Below, piece by piece: positions 35,701 through 47,554 of a stretch of DNA of 64,000 bases; the first letter of the stretch is position 1; each line of letters starts with the position of its first letter. The notes under the pieces are model-generated. The model worked only from the letters and a program-made list of their open reading frames with translations, searched no databases and was not told where the DNA came from. Source of the DNA: Phytopythium helicoides. Its lineage: Eukaryota; Oomycota; Peronosporomycetes; Pythiales; Pythiaceae. The DNA is taken from NCBI GenBank assembly GCA_024867545.1, contig JANFNE010000058.1, positions 248,001 through 312,000 on the forward strand. The letters are read 5' to 3'. The translations under genes and the position numbers were made by a program.

Positions 35701-36808
35701 TGGTGCGGAGTACTCGACATAATCGTCGACCATTTTGTTGCGATGGTTCGCGATCCTACGGTTGAGGTGCGGCGCGCGTGCGCGGAAGGTGCCTTTTTGC
35801 TTGGTGAGGCGTTGGTGGATATTGCCGCTCACCAAATGCAAAAATCGAAGGCCAATCCAGATGATACCACCCAGACCCAAGAATCGGAGTCTGCATCTAG
35901 TGGTAATACTGCCAACGGCACACCGAATGGAACAGTGGGAGCATCGCTTGCGAAGAGTAAGGACGAAGCCGTGCTCAAGGCACAGGTCAAGATCGTTCGG
36001 TCAGTGCTGCCTGCAACTTACGGATTATCAACGGATGTAGCTGCTGCTGTACGGCTTTCGTTGGCCAAGTCTGTGGGCAAGTCGCTTATGTTTATCGGCT
36101 CCCACCACTACGATGAACTGGTTCCGATCTTCACACAATTCCTTGATGACAGTCAAGACGCGATGGTGCGCGCGTCTCTGCTGGAGGAAATGGCGCGTTA
36201 CTGCGACAGCAGTGCTGAAGCCGTTACTACCATGATTTTCCCGTGTATCAAGTCGCTGCAAACTTCAGCGCAGTGGCGTGTTCGCGTCAAGTTTGTCGAC
36301 TGTGTGGCCGCATGGGCCGAGCGCGATGATGGAGCAGCCATGCCAACGGAATTCCCTGATGCCTGCTTGGAAATGCTTGGCGACACGGTGAATGAAGTGC
36401 GAAGCATTGCCTGCCAGAAACTCCCGGTCCTTGCTCGGTCTCTGGGCAGTGAGTGGCTAGCAGAAAAGTGTGTTCCACGCGTCATTTCATGCTTCAGGCG
36501 CGCTTCAATCATCGTGTGACGGGTCTTGCGGCGATTGAGTTACTCGCAAACGATCTCAAGCGTCTCGATAAGTTGCGAGAGATGGTGGAAGTGGTGGTAG
36601 AGGAGTGCACATCCAAGACGCCCAACCTCCGCTTCCGGTCCCTCCGCACGTTAGGCGCTCATCGTTCCACTACTGAACGATCCCAAACACTACAAATAGC
36701 GCACTAGAGATTGTGCGTCAGCTTGCGCGAGCTGAGAGCGAGCCTGACCGCGACGTCCGCGAGGCGGCCGAGGCAACCCAATCGGTGTTAGAGACGTCGC
36801 TGAGCTGA
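32779..36808 (+). CDS. UBA-like / PDZ / HEAT-repeat scaffold protein (PP4R1 or PP2A-A-like), frame heavily broken
   Basis: Order of modules by frame: two UBA-like helical units (32779-33198, e.g. RDVILDLLRRTKNNLQKAVEIYF); a Pro/Thr linker; PDZ 1 (about 33470-33800, VEPDGPAAKAGIQKSDVLLSF); a further UBA-like unit (SLVDLLLVSEFSLDRAVNTYL); PDZ 2 (about 34250-34570, GPLGLTVENIL..KAGGAAERASVK); then HEAT repeats (about 34800-36700), e.g. NPLVRRAVSSVIADLA, DPTVEVRRACAEGAFLLGEAL and DTVNEVRSIACQKLPVLA. The HEAT part resembles phosphatase 2A/4 regulatory subunits. An intron GTTGG..TTCAG lies at 33681-33757. At least ten single-base breaks occur, so exon details are uncertain. The first 140 codons could instead be a separate small gene ending at 33198. 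Confidence 0.55.
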
Positions 36809-36879
36809 GGAGCCGGCATCCAGTAGTAGTTTTTCGCCTACCATCACCGAGTCGGTAGCTATGTTTGGCAAATAACCAG

Positions 36880-38963
36880 ATGAGGGAGTTCACGTGGAAT
36901 TTTCTGTGTCAGCAAATCCATGACCACTCCGATCAAAATAAACAACCCGGGGGTGTCACGTTCATCTTGCCACCTGAAAAAGCTCACCGATTCCTGAACT
37001 TCGTGGAGTGCCTTCGTGGAGTGCCCGACTACGAAGGAGAAGAAGCAAGACAAGCAACCAATGACCCTACAGACAAAAGCCTACGTGCGACCGCATTCTT
37101 GCTCTTCTCTTGCAAGATACACGGAGTGGAAGATCTCCTACAAAGCGATCTGTGCGGCCTATCGGCGTGTCAGCGAACGGCCTCAAGAAATGCCTTCATG
37201 CGGATCGCGCGCTCCTTATAATTGTAGTATACTCGGCAGCAATCCTCTCGCTCATCATCCTGCTTCTATATCTGAGTTTCTTTGCTGCGCGAATGGAGAG
37301 AACCAGCGGTGTAGACATTTCACAGCCTGAGTTTCTGAGTTGCAGATCGTGGGGGTTTGGAACATCGTGCGGGCTGTGGGGAGTTGATTGCCGTCCATTT
37401 GAGACAGACTGGACTGCTTTTCGATGCCCGAGCCGATGCTCACTTGGTACGTGTGCATCAACTGAGGTGACAGCGTTGATTCGGCCTTCCGTAGCCTCAT
37501 GCAGGAATCCTGTTGTTTGATAGACCAGTCTTCCTCGCTCGCAGTCTACGGATCTGGTCCGTATCGGTAAGACGGACCCATTCAGTACAAATTCACGAAA
37601 ACAAAAATTCACGCTAGCTTTACCGCTGTTTATGTACTTAGCGCTGATTCACGGATCTGCAGAGCAGCTATACATTCTGGAGTCATTGGTCACAATGGAG
37701 GTTGTGCTCTCTACCGCTTCGCAGGTACATCTGCGCTGAAACTTTGAGAGCATCTAATTGCCGATACTAAAGTGATCGGTGCAATAGGCTCAGCTGATTC
37801 GTTTGAGGGGTCCACATCCAATGGGGTGACAACCAAAGATTTTCTTTCGTGGTTTCCGAAAACGATTGAATTTCGAGGGGCAGCTAGCAGCTTATGCACC
37901 GACCTATCTTGGGTAATTGTGTCGATTAGTTTCCTCACGCTATCAGGCTACGCGATTTTCCCAAAGATGCCACCTGCCATTGCTTTTCATGTCCTGATCG
38001 CTTGGGGATTTTTTTACGTCCGAATTATTGGGCAGCCACGCAGTGTTGACTACACGAGCATCATGCTGCGCTCATTTGGCGAGGTGTTCGTCCTATTAGC
38101 TGCGACCTCATTGCTGTACCGATGGTCTGCTGCCCACACATTTCTTTTTTGGCGTACAATGACAGTGAGACGTCGCTTAGTTCTTTGGGGAGGCTGCTAC
38201 GTGTTGCCGTACCATTTTCTACTGCACCTCAATATGGTAGCATACGTACCGTGGCTCAATGTTGACCTCGGAGGATACGAAAGCCCATCCGTCAATGTTG
38301 GGACTTATGTTTTCTACGGCATTTTGAGCACGGTTTGTCTCGGTTGCCTTGTTTACCTGCTACGAAAAATCTACAAGGAATCAAGATGGCGAGAGATCCG
38401 GTTGGTTTACTCGGCTGTAATCTTTGCGGCGCTGTTATCCTGGGCGCTTTTTCCATCTTCCAATTTCCATTTTCATCACACCATGATTGGAGCGTTTGTA
38501 GTACCCATCACGCGATTTTCAACCCCGGTCGCTGCCGTGACACAATCCGTCGCATTCGGTTTGTTTGTTCAAGGTTACGCTGCATGGGGATGGAGTTCAT
38601 ACCTCGAGACAATTCGTAAGATTAGCGCATTGCTTCATGTGCTTGTTTAATGGCTAACACCACTCTCTTTTGACACCAACTACGACAGCGACATACCTGA
38701 CAATCGCAGTCCCTCAAAACGTGCCCGTTGTGGGAAACGTAACGAGCACCACTGCTTACATTGGATGGGAAACACTCGGCGGTATTGATGGCTACTCACT
38801 GCGTCTCAATACTATTGAGGTTTACAGAGGAGTTGACAATGCAACTTTCATCAACAACCTCCACTCCAATACGACGTATTTCGTATCAGTCGCCGGCATC
38901 GCTGACTGGGGGATCAACGGTCGAGTCGGTCCTTCGGGCAATTTCACAACCACTGTTGCCTGA
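36880..38963 (+). CDS. LCCL-domain multi-pass membrane protein with C-terminal FN3 domain
   Basis: An N-terminal transmembrane helix (about 37211-37290) precedes a Trp/Cys-rich region (SWGFGTSCGLWGVDCRPF) and an LCCL domain (YGSGPYRADSRICRAAIHSG, GSADSFEGSTSNGVTTKDF). Then come about seven hydrophobic segments (37890-38580) and one fibronectin type III domain (38700-38955) with several Asn-X-Thr sites. Exons from the LCCL part on: up to 37446, 37524-37566, 37642-37724, 37788-38615 and 38689-38963, all in phase. The 5' part is uncertain: frame changes near 37030-37200 and no secure start; the first ATG of the open stretch was used. Probably a surface or secretory-pathway protein. Confidence 0.65.
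36999..37024. repeat. 13-bp tandem duplication
   Basis: CTTCGTGGAGTGC occurs twice in direct succession near the uncertain 5' end of the LCCL gene. Confidence 0.6.
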
Positions 38964-39109
38964 GCTACAATCTGTTGAATGCCATTCTACCACACTAATG
39001 CTCTCAGGAACATCTGAGCTTTCTTTTTTTTTTTCATCTAGCGTTGGAGATACAGCACCTACCATCAACGTCCTTGCATCAAGGAACTAACACTGATCCA
39101 TGGCCATTT

Positions 39110-40746
39110 CTAGTCAGATGAGAACCCTTCCACTAGCTCGGATGGCTCAGTGGGGGGTGTCACACGGCGAACCCATTTTCCCGTACTAGCGTCCCGTTTG
39201 TATTCGGCCGAGCGGTAGTCGTACGGGAAGTTGACTCGCAAGAAGCCAGCGTCTGCGTAAATCTCGTGGACAAAGTTGTCCACGTGAGTTTCAGACAGCG
39301 ATGCCAGTTCCCTGTCATGATAGTTGTGTGAGCGCAAGAGAATACCCGAATAAACGCCAAAACCACACGTACGTGAAGTATGCCTGCTGCTTGGCTCCAA
39401 GCTTGTGGAGGTACTTGTAGGCACCAGCGAGCTCGCGCACAAGCTCAAAGAACTCGGCGTACATCGACTCCTTCGACGGTAGCGCTACTTCGCCGGAGAA
39501 CACGCGCGCAGCCCATCGCACTTGGAGTTCAAAGCACCAGAATGGAAGATTGCTAAAGGGCAGGCCGACAAATCCGATCGAAGGGTCTTCGATGGCAAAA
39601 AAGTGCTTGTAAAGTGGAGCGACGAGTTCTTGGCGGGTTGCGAGGCGCTGCAACTCTCTTAGCTCGTCCGACCCAACGTTATTCAGCTCTGCAGCCTCCA
39701 TTGCATCTGTGGCTCCGTTCGGGAAGAGTACGTCACTCGGCACAAAGTCGGTGACAGTGTACAGGTACCCCGTGCAGTGCATGATCTCGTCAGGTGCAGG
39801 AATCACCGATCCATCCGTGAACACAACCGAGCCATCGTCTGCAATATGGTCGATTGCAGGCTTGAGGATGCGCTGGTCGCGCTCATCTTGCTTGGCGTTC
39901 GGATCGTAGTCTAGCGTGGCGACGTAGACTTCCTTGGCACCGTTCGCCGTCAGCTCGAGCGAGATGTCTTGGCCTGAAGGTCCCCGGCCGATTACAACCA
40001 CACGCTAATTTCAAGAGAGGTTAGACTCCTACTTGAAGGCGTGAAGCGTAAGATGACACTCACCTTGCCAACGTACTGGTCGGGGGTGCGGTAGCTGCGC
40101 GAGTGGCTGACGTGACCGGGGTAGCGCTCAATCCCCTTAATATCGGCAAATTGCGGCTTGGAGAAGTGGCCGTTGCAGACCAGAAGGCGGTCAAAGTCCT
40201 CCTGGTAGTCGCCCTTGTCGGCAGACGACACACTGACGCGCCATTTCCCGTCGACCTTCTCCGTCTTGGTGACCGTCGAGTTGAGGCGCACGAACGGGTC
40301 GACACCAAAGGTGCTCGAGTACTTTTGCAGGTACTCGAGCACGTTGCGGTGCGACGGGAAGCTGGGAATGTCCTCGGGGAAACTCACGCCTCGCACCTGC
40401 ATGATGGCAGTCGGCAGGTTCGTGTGCAGCGACTGCAGTGACCAGGAACGGCCGTCGTCAGAATCGAGTCATCGCCACAACGCCAGCGCAAAGAGTATTC
40501 CCACCTCGTACAGCACGGACGACTGGGCGTCGGGGCTTTCGTCGTACTTCCACACGCCGCCGACCTGCGCCGCCTTTTCGAACACGACCACCTCGTGCCC
40601 GACTTCGCGCAGACACTTGGTGGCGACTACAACGAGTCAATACCAACGACAAGCCAGCCAAACAGCAGCAAAAGGCACGCACTGATGCCAGCGGCGCCGC
40701 CGCCAATGACGCCGACGCGGCGGAGCTCAGGTATCGTGCGGCCCAT
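39110..40746 (-). CDS. Flavin-containing monooxygenase
   Basis: NADPH- and FAD-dependent N/S-oxygenase family. Exons 40683-40746, 40505-40626, 40064-40432, 39373-40004 and 39110-39311; every junction is in phase and gives 462 aa without frame breaks. FAD fold VGVIGGGAAGI at the N-terminus followed by GHEVVVFEK. The FMO fingerprint FxGxxxHxxxY appears as YPGHVSHSRSY. The NADPH fold is VVVIGRGPSGQDISLEL. The C-terminal half carries the FMO motif DEIMHCTGYLYT. Length is near that of yeast and plant FMOs; no membrane tail. Convergent with the LCCL gene over 146 bp that includes a T-run. Confidence 0.9.
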
Positions 40747-40999
40747 TGGAGCGGAGCGCGGCAACTTTGGAAATGAGGTGACCTGCTCACCTCGCAATGG
40801 GTGCTGCTGCATCACGGCCGTCACGCGCTGTGATTGGCCGCTTAGATGCAAATCATGACGCGGTGCAAAAACATCCTGAAGCGCAATGGTACCGGTACAC
40901 ACTCAGCTTCGTGCGTTCATCGTTGCGCCAACTAGTCGTTGGCGCGCCTAGCTACTGTTATGTATCCTGTGCGTATGTGAGTCTGTGAGCCTCGCCCAG
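40747..40999. promoter_or_regulatory. FMO promoter / NKAP 3' spacer
   Basis: 253 bp. A CCAAT box (GATTGGCC) lies at 40832, 86 bp upstream of the FMO start. Confidence 0.4.
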
Positions 41000-42287
41000 C
41001 TACTCGGTGGCTTTGTTGGCGTGCTCCATGTCTTCCACGAGCCGCGAGCCGTGCTTCTTGGTCAAGCGCTCCGTGAGCATCTCCTTGAAGTCGTTCATGA
41101 TCTGGTTCTCGCGCTGCTGCTTCTCCTCGAAGTTGATGAGCGCCAATGCACGCTTTTCTTCGGCAGTGTACACCTGATTCTCCTTGCGGATGCGCACGGC
41201 GTTCATGCGCTTGTGCCGACTGCCACTCATGACGTACCCGAGGTTCTCGAGTCCCTCGATCTCTTGCCCGTTCCAGCCGACCTCGCCTCGGCGGGGGATA
41301 CGCATGTTTTTTTGCACATACTGCGCAATCGCCGCGCCTTCGCCCGGGAGCAGAGCTTTGCCATAGTTGAGCGAAGAGCTCGCAGCGTCCTCGGACTGCG
41401 GTAGCGGCTTCGGACCGATATCTTCATCGTCATCGTCGTCGTGGCGGGCGCCTTGCACTGCTTCCTTGAATCTCTCGGCCTCGATCCGGTCCTCATAGTC
41501 GTCAAAAGAATCCTTTCGGTCGCTCCGCTTGGACACTTTGCGATCCTTGGAGCGCGACACACGCGAGTCGTCCGAGTCGCTGGCGTCACTTGAGCCACTG
41601 CCGCTGCTCTCGCTCTCGCTGGGGCTCGGAGACCTGCGGCGTCGCTTACGGTCGCTCTCGCGCGAGCTCTTCTTGCTTGACCTCGACCGCTTCGACTTGG
41701 ACCGCGACGATGAGCTCGACTTCTTCTTCTTCTTGGACTTTCTGCTGGACGAGCGGCGTCGCGATGACGACTTTCTGCGTCGCGATCTCCGCCGAGACGC
41801 GTCGCTGTCCCTGCTATCGCTGCTGTCGTCGCTCTCGGACTCTGACGCGCTGCTTTCGGACGGCGTCTCGCTCTTGGGCGACGGCGAGCGCGCCTTGGGC
41901 TTCTTCTCGCGCTTCATGGGCGGCGGGCTGGGGAACTCGCGCCAGATACTGAACTTGATGCGGTCGCGCTCGCGCTTGCGCGACTCGAAAGAAGTCGTCG
42001 GTCTCATCATTCGTCCCGTGAAAGCGACCGCGCTGGAAGCTCCCGCCGCTCCGCTGGTGCCGAGGAGGAGACGAGTTACGGCCGCGGAAGGAGCGCGGCG
42101 GCCGGTCACTGGACCGCGAGCGATCGCGGCCGCTGCCTGCGGGGCCGTAGCGCGAGCCGCGGGGCGGAGAGCGCGACCGACTGGCGCTGCGCCTGCGGCT
42201 GCTTCGCGTGCTGGCGTCGCGCGACTCGCGGTCCTCGCGGCGGCGCGGGCGGCTGCGACTGCGGCTGCGGCTCGAGCTCCGCGCCAT
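41000..42287 (-). CDS. NKAP: NKAP family protein (spliceosome/transcription-associated)
   Basis: Arg/Ser-rich nuclear protein; NKAP proteins act in splicing and transcriptional repression. Single exon; one surplus T in a run at about 41990-41992 (between DETDDFF and ESRKRERDR) breaks the frame. Corrected length is 428 aa. Residues 1-75 are SR-rich, followed by a long basic/Ser low-complexity middle. The conserved NKAP C-terminal domain is clear: [48 protein letters not shown] and [19 protein letters not shown]. The start is the ATG giving MARSSSRSR. Confidence 0.88.
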
Positions 42288-42584
42288 AGTGCTGCCGACT
42301 ATCTGTCGTGGATTTTTGTATGGGCGTTTTTTTTGGTCTTGTGACCCACACGAAGACGATGGATTGACAAGGCACAAGCAAATGGAGTGGACATGTTGGT
42401 GGAGCATTTTGCAGTGGAGGAACCGTCCTAAATGGACGTGAACGATGAGAGAAGATGGCTGTTTGACATGTGTATCCATGCTGCTCCAGTTTCCATTGTC
42501 TTGACACCCCAACGAACTGGACGATGTCGCTCATGTTCAAATGTGAAGCGACTCGAGCTATCTACACTGCGCTTGCACGCCAGC
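42288..42584. promoter_or_regulatory. NKAP promoter region
   Basis: 297 bp between the NKAP start and the stop of the next minus-strand gene. No recognisable element apart from a poly-T run at about 42327-42334. Confidence 0.3.
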
Positions 42585-43401
42585 CTACTCATAGACGCCG
42601 AGCGTGACGCGGAGCTGGTCGATGCGCGTGAACTGCTCCTTGGTGATCTTGGTGATGATCGCCTTGCGCAGCTGCTTGACCTGCTCGTCGCCGCGCACGT
42701 CGTCCAGGAACTCGAGCACGGCCTCGAACTCGTGCTCGATGCCTCCTGCAGCCGAGAGCAACTTCATCTTGCTCATGGCGGGCGCAGCTGGTCGACGCTT
42801 CGTGGCTGTAGTAGAGGAAGCGGCAGTTGACGCCGCCGACTCACTCGTGTCTTCCTGGTCCAGCATCTCGAGCTCCGCGTCGACATCGTACGAGTCCCGC
42901 TTGGTCTTGAGCTTGTTCCCCTTGGAGTCGAAGTGGTAGTCTATGACATGCAGCAAGGCACCACCATTAGCAAGTAGATCAATTATCCCGCAGAACCACC
43001 ACGCGGGAGCTGGCTGGCGACGCTAGCACGCACAAGAGTTGAGAGACGAGTCCGGTCCTTCGTCCTCCTCCGCATCGTCGCCGCGGTTCTTGAAGGCCAC
43101 AAAGTCTTCGACCTGGTTCTCCAGGTGCATGAGGCCGCACGGCCACCTCGCTCACGATGAGCTCGACCTTGCGCAGCAGGCCGCAGCGCCTGTTGTCGCT
43201 CGTGCTCCTCGCTGGCGATGGTCATCAACACAGTTTGTCAGTCAGCAAATGGGCCAGAACGCTGCCGTTTGAGCTCCGTTGGGCGTCGCAAACCCATGCA
43301 AACACGCACATGGATCGCTGCCAGCGGTAGTAGGCGAGCGGCGCCGCCGCCAGCGCCAGCGCGGCCGTCGCAAGCGCCGTGGCCTGCCAGCTCGGCGCCA
43401 T
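42585..43401 (-). CDS. Single-pass membrane protein with BAG-like C-terminal helix bundle
   Basis: Exons 43310-43401, 43034-43211 and 42585-42940 (introns GTGCGTGT..CCAG and GTGCGTGC..ATAG). Two surplus bases in exon 2 (about 43190 and 43137) break the frame; corrected 624 nt encode 207 aa. An N-terminal hydrophobic anchor (ATALATAALALAAAPLAYY) is followed by helical, charged sequence. The C-terminal stretch EFLDDVRGDEQVKQLRKAII resembles the last helices of BAG chaperone-cofactor domains, which is only a weak assignment. Shares a 168-bp promoter with the SANT gene. Confidence 0.5.
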
Positions 43402-43495
43402 GGGCCTCACTGGTCTCGTCAAGCGCAAACTGCCAGGTCAGAGTGCCCTGTATTGTTCACAACTAGGTCATTCGTCCAGGACAAAGTTATTAAAT

Positions 43496-43511
43496 AGGCT
43501 GTATACAGCCT
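43496..43511. promoter_or_regulatory. Perfect 16-bp palindrome in a divergent promoter
   Basis: AGGCTGTATACAGCCT equals its own reverse complement. It sits between divergent starts at 43401 and 43570, 59 bp before the plus-strand ATG. A dimeric-factor binding site is plausible. Confidence 0.45.
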
Positions 43512-43569
43512 AGAGTAGGCGTTTCGGAGCGCAGCGCCGACAGAAATCAACCGAAACGCTCGGTTTCTA

Positions 43570-44560
43570 ATGGGCAAGAAGACGAACTGGACCGCGGCCG
43601 AGGACCAGGCGCTGTGCCGCGCGTGGCTGCATGCGAGCGAGTCGCCGCTGCCGGCGCCCGAGCATCGCGCCGCGACCTTCTGGGCGTCGGTGCACCATCT
43701 GTTCCACTCGGAGATGTCCACGACGGTGGAGCGGCCGCTGAACGGGCTCAAGATCCGCTGGACGCGCATCAACCGCGACGTGCAGAAGTTCGCCGTGGCG
43801 CACGCGCAGGTGCTGGCGGCGCACGGCAGGGGCGACGGCGACGCCGTCGTGCTGGACGCGGAGGGTGAGGCACCGCTGATTGACGAGGCCAAGGCGCGCT
43901 TCGAGAAGGAGCGCGGGACCAAGTTCCTCTTTGAGCCGTGCTGGAAGCTGCTGCGCTACTCACCCAAGTGGATGCACAACCTCGCCAGCAACATGGGCGT
44001 CTCCTCGGCGTCTGCTGCTGTTGCTGCTGCTGCGAGCTCTAGCGCTGCCTTTGCGAGCGCTAATGGAGCTACTGCGGATACAGAGTTCCTAGCCCAGGAC
44101 CGCGCGTCTCGCATCGACGATCCTTCGGTTGCGATCTCGGCCGACGCCTTTCGGGTGGCTACCTCCTTGACAGGAGGCAAACAAGCGGCGCGCGCCTACG
44201 TTTCTCGACGTACTGCCGCAAGAGCCGCTCGAGCACCTGTCAGGGCTGACCGGCGCGCTTGTCGAGGAGCTGCGTCGGCGGAACGAGCTGCTCGAGGAGC
44301 AGAACGCCTTGGCGCTGTTCCGCCTGGACGCGGACTTGGCGCAGCACGACGACGCGCAGGCGTACTTTGGCATGCTGCGCCAGCGCTACCTCAAGAAGAT
44401 GCGCCTGGCCGTCGCGATGGAGGGATCGACCGACGTCCACTCGTCCGTGACCAACTTGCACCACTCGTCGTCTACAACGTCCGCGACCGCCAGCGCAGCG
44501 GACGAAGAGGCCAAGACCGCAGACCTAGGCGACCACGAGCTCGTGTCGTCTAGTAAGTAG
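43570..44560 (+). CDS. SANT/Myb-like (NAM-associated type) DNA-binding protein
   Basis: One surplus base at about 44173-44176 (before ANKRRAPTF) breaks the frame; corrected length 329 aa. The N-terminus NWTAAEDQALCRAWL...FWASVHHLF...RPLNGLKIRWTRINRDVQKF matches the trihelix-like domain of NAM-associated proteins, often linked to Harbinger-type transposons or their domesticated relatives. The C-terminal part is a long helix (LVEELRRRNELLEEQNALALF), typical of the oligomerising tail. No nuclease gene or terminal repeats are nearby, so a domesticated regulator is more likely than an active element. Confidence 0.7.
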
Positions 44561-44751
44561 CAAGCTGCAGCAAATGTCGCTGTTGGCGTGAGTAGTAGTA
44601 AACCCGTAATGCACAACCTCGTGCCGCCAAGGCGATCCTGTCGAGCCCTACTTTGGCTCCATGTCATCAAGGTGACTGGTCACAGTGATTCAAAACCCTT
44701 AGCTTAGGTGCATAGCAAGGACTCCATAGATGCTTGCTTGAGAGGAATCCC

Positions 44752-47530
44752 ATGAAGGAGCATGACGAGGAGGATCTGCTGGCGTCGACCGCGCCATTGC
44801 TGTCGCTGAGGCTGCGCCTGCAGTCGGCGCCTCCGACGGAACTCTTTGCGGCTTTGTGGCGTCAATGGGAAGAGACGAGAGCAGCGAGCGCTGCGTGCGC
44901 TTCCTGCGAACTGTAGCGGCCGGAGGACTCGACAGACAACTGCGCTGCCACTTGCTGCTTTTGAACGCCGAGGACGTGCTCGCAGCGTTAACAGACTTTG
45001 TGGGGGCTCTGCACTCTGATGCGTGTGAATTGTCCAGAGAAGACATCAGTGAGATGACGTCGGTGTGGAGCGCACTCGTCGAGGCGGCGGCGCTCACAGC
45101 GATTGCCGCGGACACTCGACGCGACCTCCGCCGGCAGCGAGTTGAAGAGGCTCTTGACGATTATAAAGCAACGTTCGGGCGTCGAGCGAATGGGCTTGGA
45201 GATGGCATCGACGAGTTGTTGGGTGGTGATGGTGAGGATCAAGCGTGGAGAGAATTTGAGGCTATTCCTTTTGAGATTGATGCAAGTTTCAAGGCAACCA
45301 AGGTCGGGCGAGCCATAGCAGAGGGGGCGGATCGCATCACGCATCAGCAACATCGAGAGATTAGAGCGCTTCTGAGTTCTGGTGTCGGGCACCGGGGTGA
45401 GGAGCTTCCAAGTGTGGAAGCTGTCGATGCACTATGGGAGACAGCTTTCCAACTAATGAGGTGGCTCCAAGGATATGACTCAAAAATGAAATCAGATGTG
45501 GACGAAACTCCAAGCTCCAACCTCAAAGACGGATACTTCAACCATGACCACTTTGTCGCACAGAACCTGCTATTGTGCTCGGATGAAGAGCTGGAGAGGT
45601 TTCTCGGTTTTGACTCATTTATTGGCGAAGCCACCCTCCAAGATATTTCAGTGTCCCACAAAGGGCTGGCAAACGAAGTGAAGCAAACTGCTGTTCAGAA
45701 ATTGTTGGAGAATCTTAGTGTTGAAGGCCAATCTCAAGACATGTCATCGTTGATGGGGTCTGCAATCGATGAGCTCTTGCAGGAAACCGACCTTAGTTCT
45801 TTGCGCATCAAGATTTCGTACTTGCTTGCTGTCCAACTTGAGTCGACCCAGTACTTCGTGAAGCTAGATTCTGAAATGGCAACAGCCACTGAACGAAAAG
45901 TCCAGCGAATTATCAACTCTCTCACAGACGATCAAACAAGCAGGGATTCCCAAATGAAAACACTTGCAGTGCTCTCTGTTTTTGCACCGGACAAGCTGAT
46001 TGACTCGGTAATTCATGAAACACGGGAATCGGCACGTCATCATGCATTCTATGCTGACGTGTTGCAGTTTTCTCCGCTCTTAATGAAGTGGGTGGGTAAA
46101 CCTTGTGATGCAGTGACAACTACTCCAGCGATCATTCGAGCACTTCGACTAGCGATACTTGAGGTTGCACAGTCAGAGTTGTTTGAGACACAGAGCTCAA
46201 ATATTGTGACTTTCCTCTTGCTGATGAACAAGAATTCTAGCGCACATGATGGTGCTCCGCTTCTGTTGATCAATGAGATTATCGAGGATATCTTTATTCC
46301 AACTCTTACGCAAGTTTCTTCTGCCCCAAGTGCGACCAATGCAAACACCGCGGTCATCAATATCCTCTTGATGGTTCATCGCATCATTGAGACTCTGATG
46401 GAATCGAACCCGATCAAAATTGGAAACCGAGTCGTTCTAGAAGTACTCCAGTTTACTGTCAACAGCTACAACGCACTGGAAGAGCTCGAAGACATCACAA
46501 TAGAAAATGTACGCCAACGTGAAGCCCTTCTACTTTTTGTAAAGGATTTGCTCGACCTGCGGGTTTCACTTTACGAAAAAGAATCAGAAACAGGGACTAA
46601 TGTGGCAGCCATCTGCAAGCACGCAGACCACGACACCGCGTTTGAAACTCTTGTTGCGGTAACGCGCTCAACATTGCCCTCAAGACTGGATACTATGAGC
46701 GACGCCGCAGACGGATCTGCGATCTCTGCAAAAAGTCTAGCAGATACGGTGCTATGGGCTCTTTTGTGGTCTTCGATCGTGTCACCTAGCTCACAAGCGC
46801 GGACGCCCTCTGCTGTGGCACGACTGTGGAAAAGCCTCGACAGCATCGCGTCAAAAGAGTTTTCTGATGCGCGGAGAACTATCCCCGGTGCAAAAATCAT
46901 CCAGTTGGCAACAGCATCCGTCCTGTTGAAGTGTGGAGAACAGTTATTTGGTGCGTATCGAAAGCACGTACTGCCGTTCTTGATGAAGTATGAACCTGTT
47001 GATCCAGCAATGCGTGGAGGCTGCGTTCTAGACGCTCCCAGTATTGTTCACGGTACTGGGGTAGAACCCAAGCAACCCCGAACCTGCTTTTTGATGTCGT
47101 CGCATGCGGAGGTCCGATATTTGGTGAAATGCTGGACCCAGGCGTCACTTTCTACAAAGACGTATCTGGTGTGATGCTGGTCGAGTTTTTGCGTCATGTG
47201 ATTGGAGCTTGCGATTCTATCGTCGAATTGTCGTCTGGATCACATTTGCTGATTCTGTCGTGTTTCCAACTGCAATGCCTAGTCTCCTTCACTGTTCACG
47301 AGCTCAAACTAGATGAGAAGTCATTCTCAGCTCCAGTTTGCTCGCTGCTGGAGATGGCAATATTGCGCTCTCTTCACAGGCTGGCTGCATTCAAATCCCT
47401 CCCAGAAGATGAAAAGCGTTTTGTCCGCGGATTTATCACCGGCTGGCTTGCCATTGTGCCCCCAGATGGGTTTCTTAGGTCAGTTTTCCAACACCTTGCC
47501 ATTAATGGCAGTCGTACAAGTGGAGTGTAG
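44752..47530 (+). CDS. Large helical protein of unknown function (926 aa after frame repair)
   Basis: Starts MKEHDEEDLLAS. Two missing bases, near 44855 and near 47070, break the frame; restored length 2781 nt, no introns. The protein is leucine-rich and largely helical throughout, without signal peptide or membrane helices, suggestive of an ARM/HEAT-like solenoid. I recognise no family signature. It ends 24 bp from the stop of the convergent GLDH gene. Confidence 0.6.
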
Positions 47531-47554
47531 CAATCAATCTATTGAATGCAATCT

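Noticed and set aside
43570..44560. Active Harbinger-type transposon around the SANT/NAM-like gene.
   Set aside because: No transposase, terminal inverted repeats or target duplications were found nearby.
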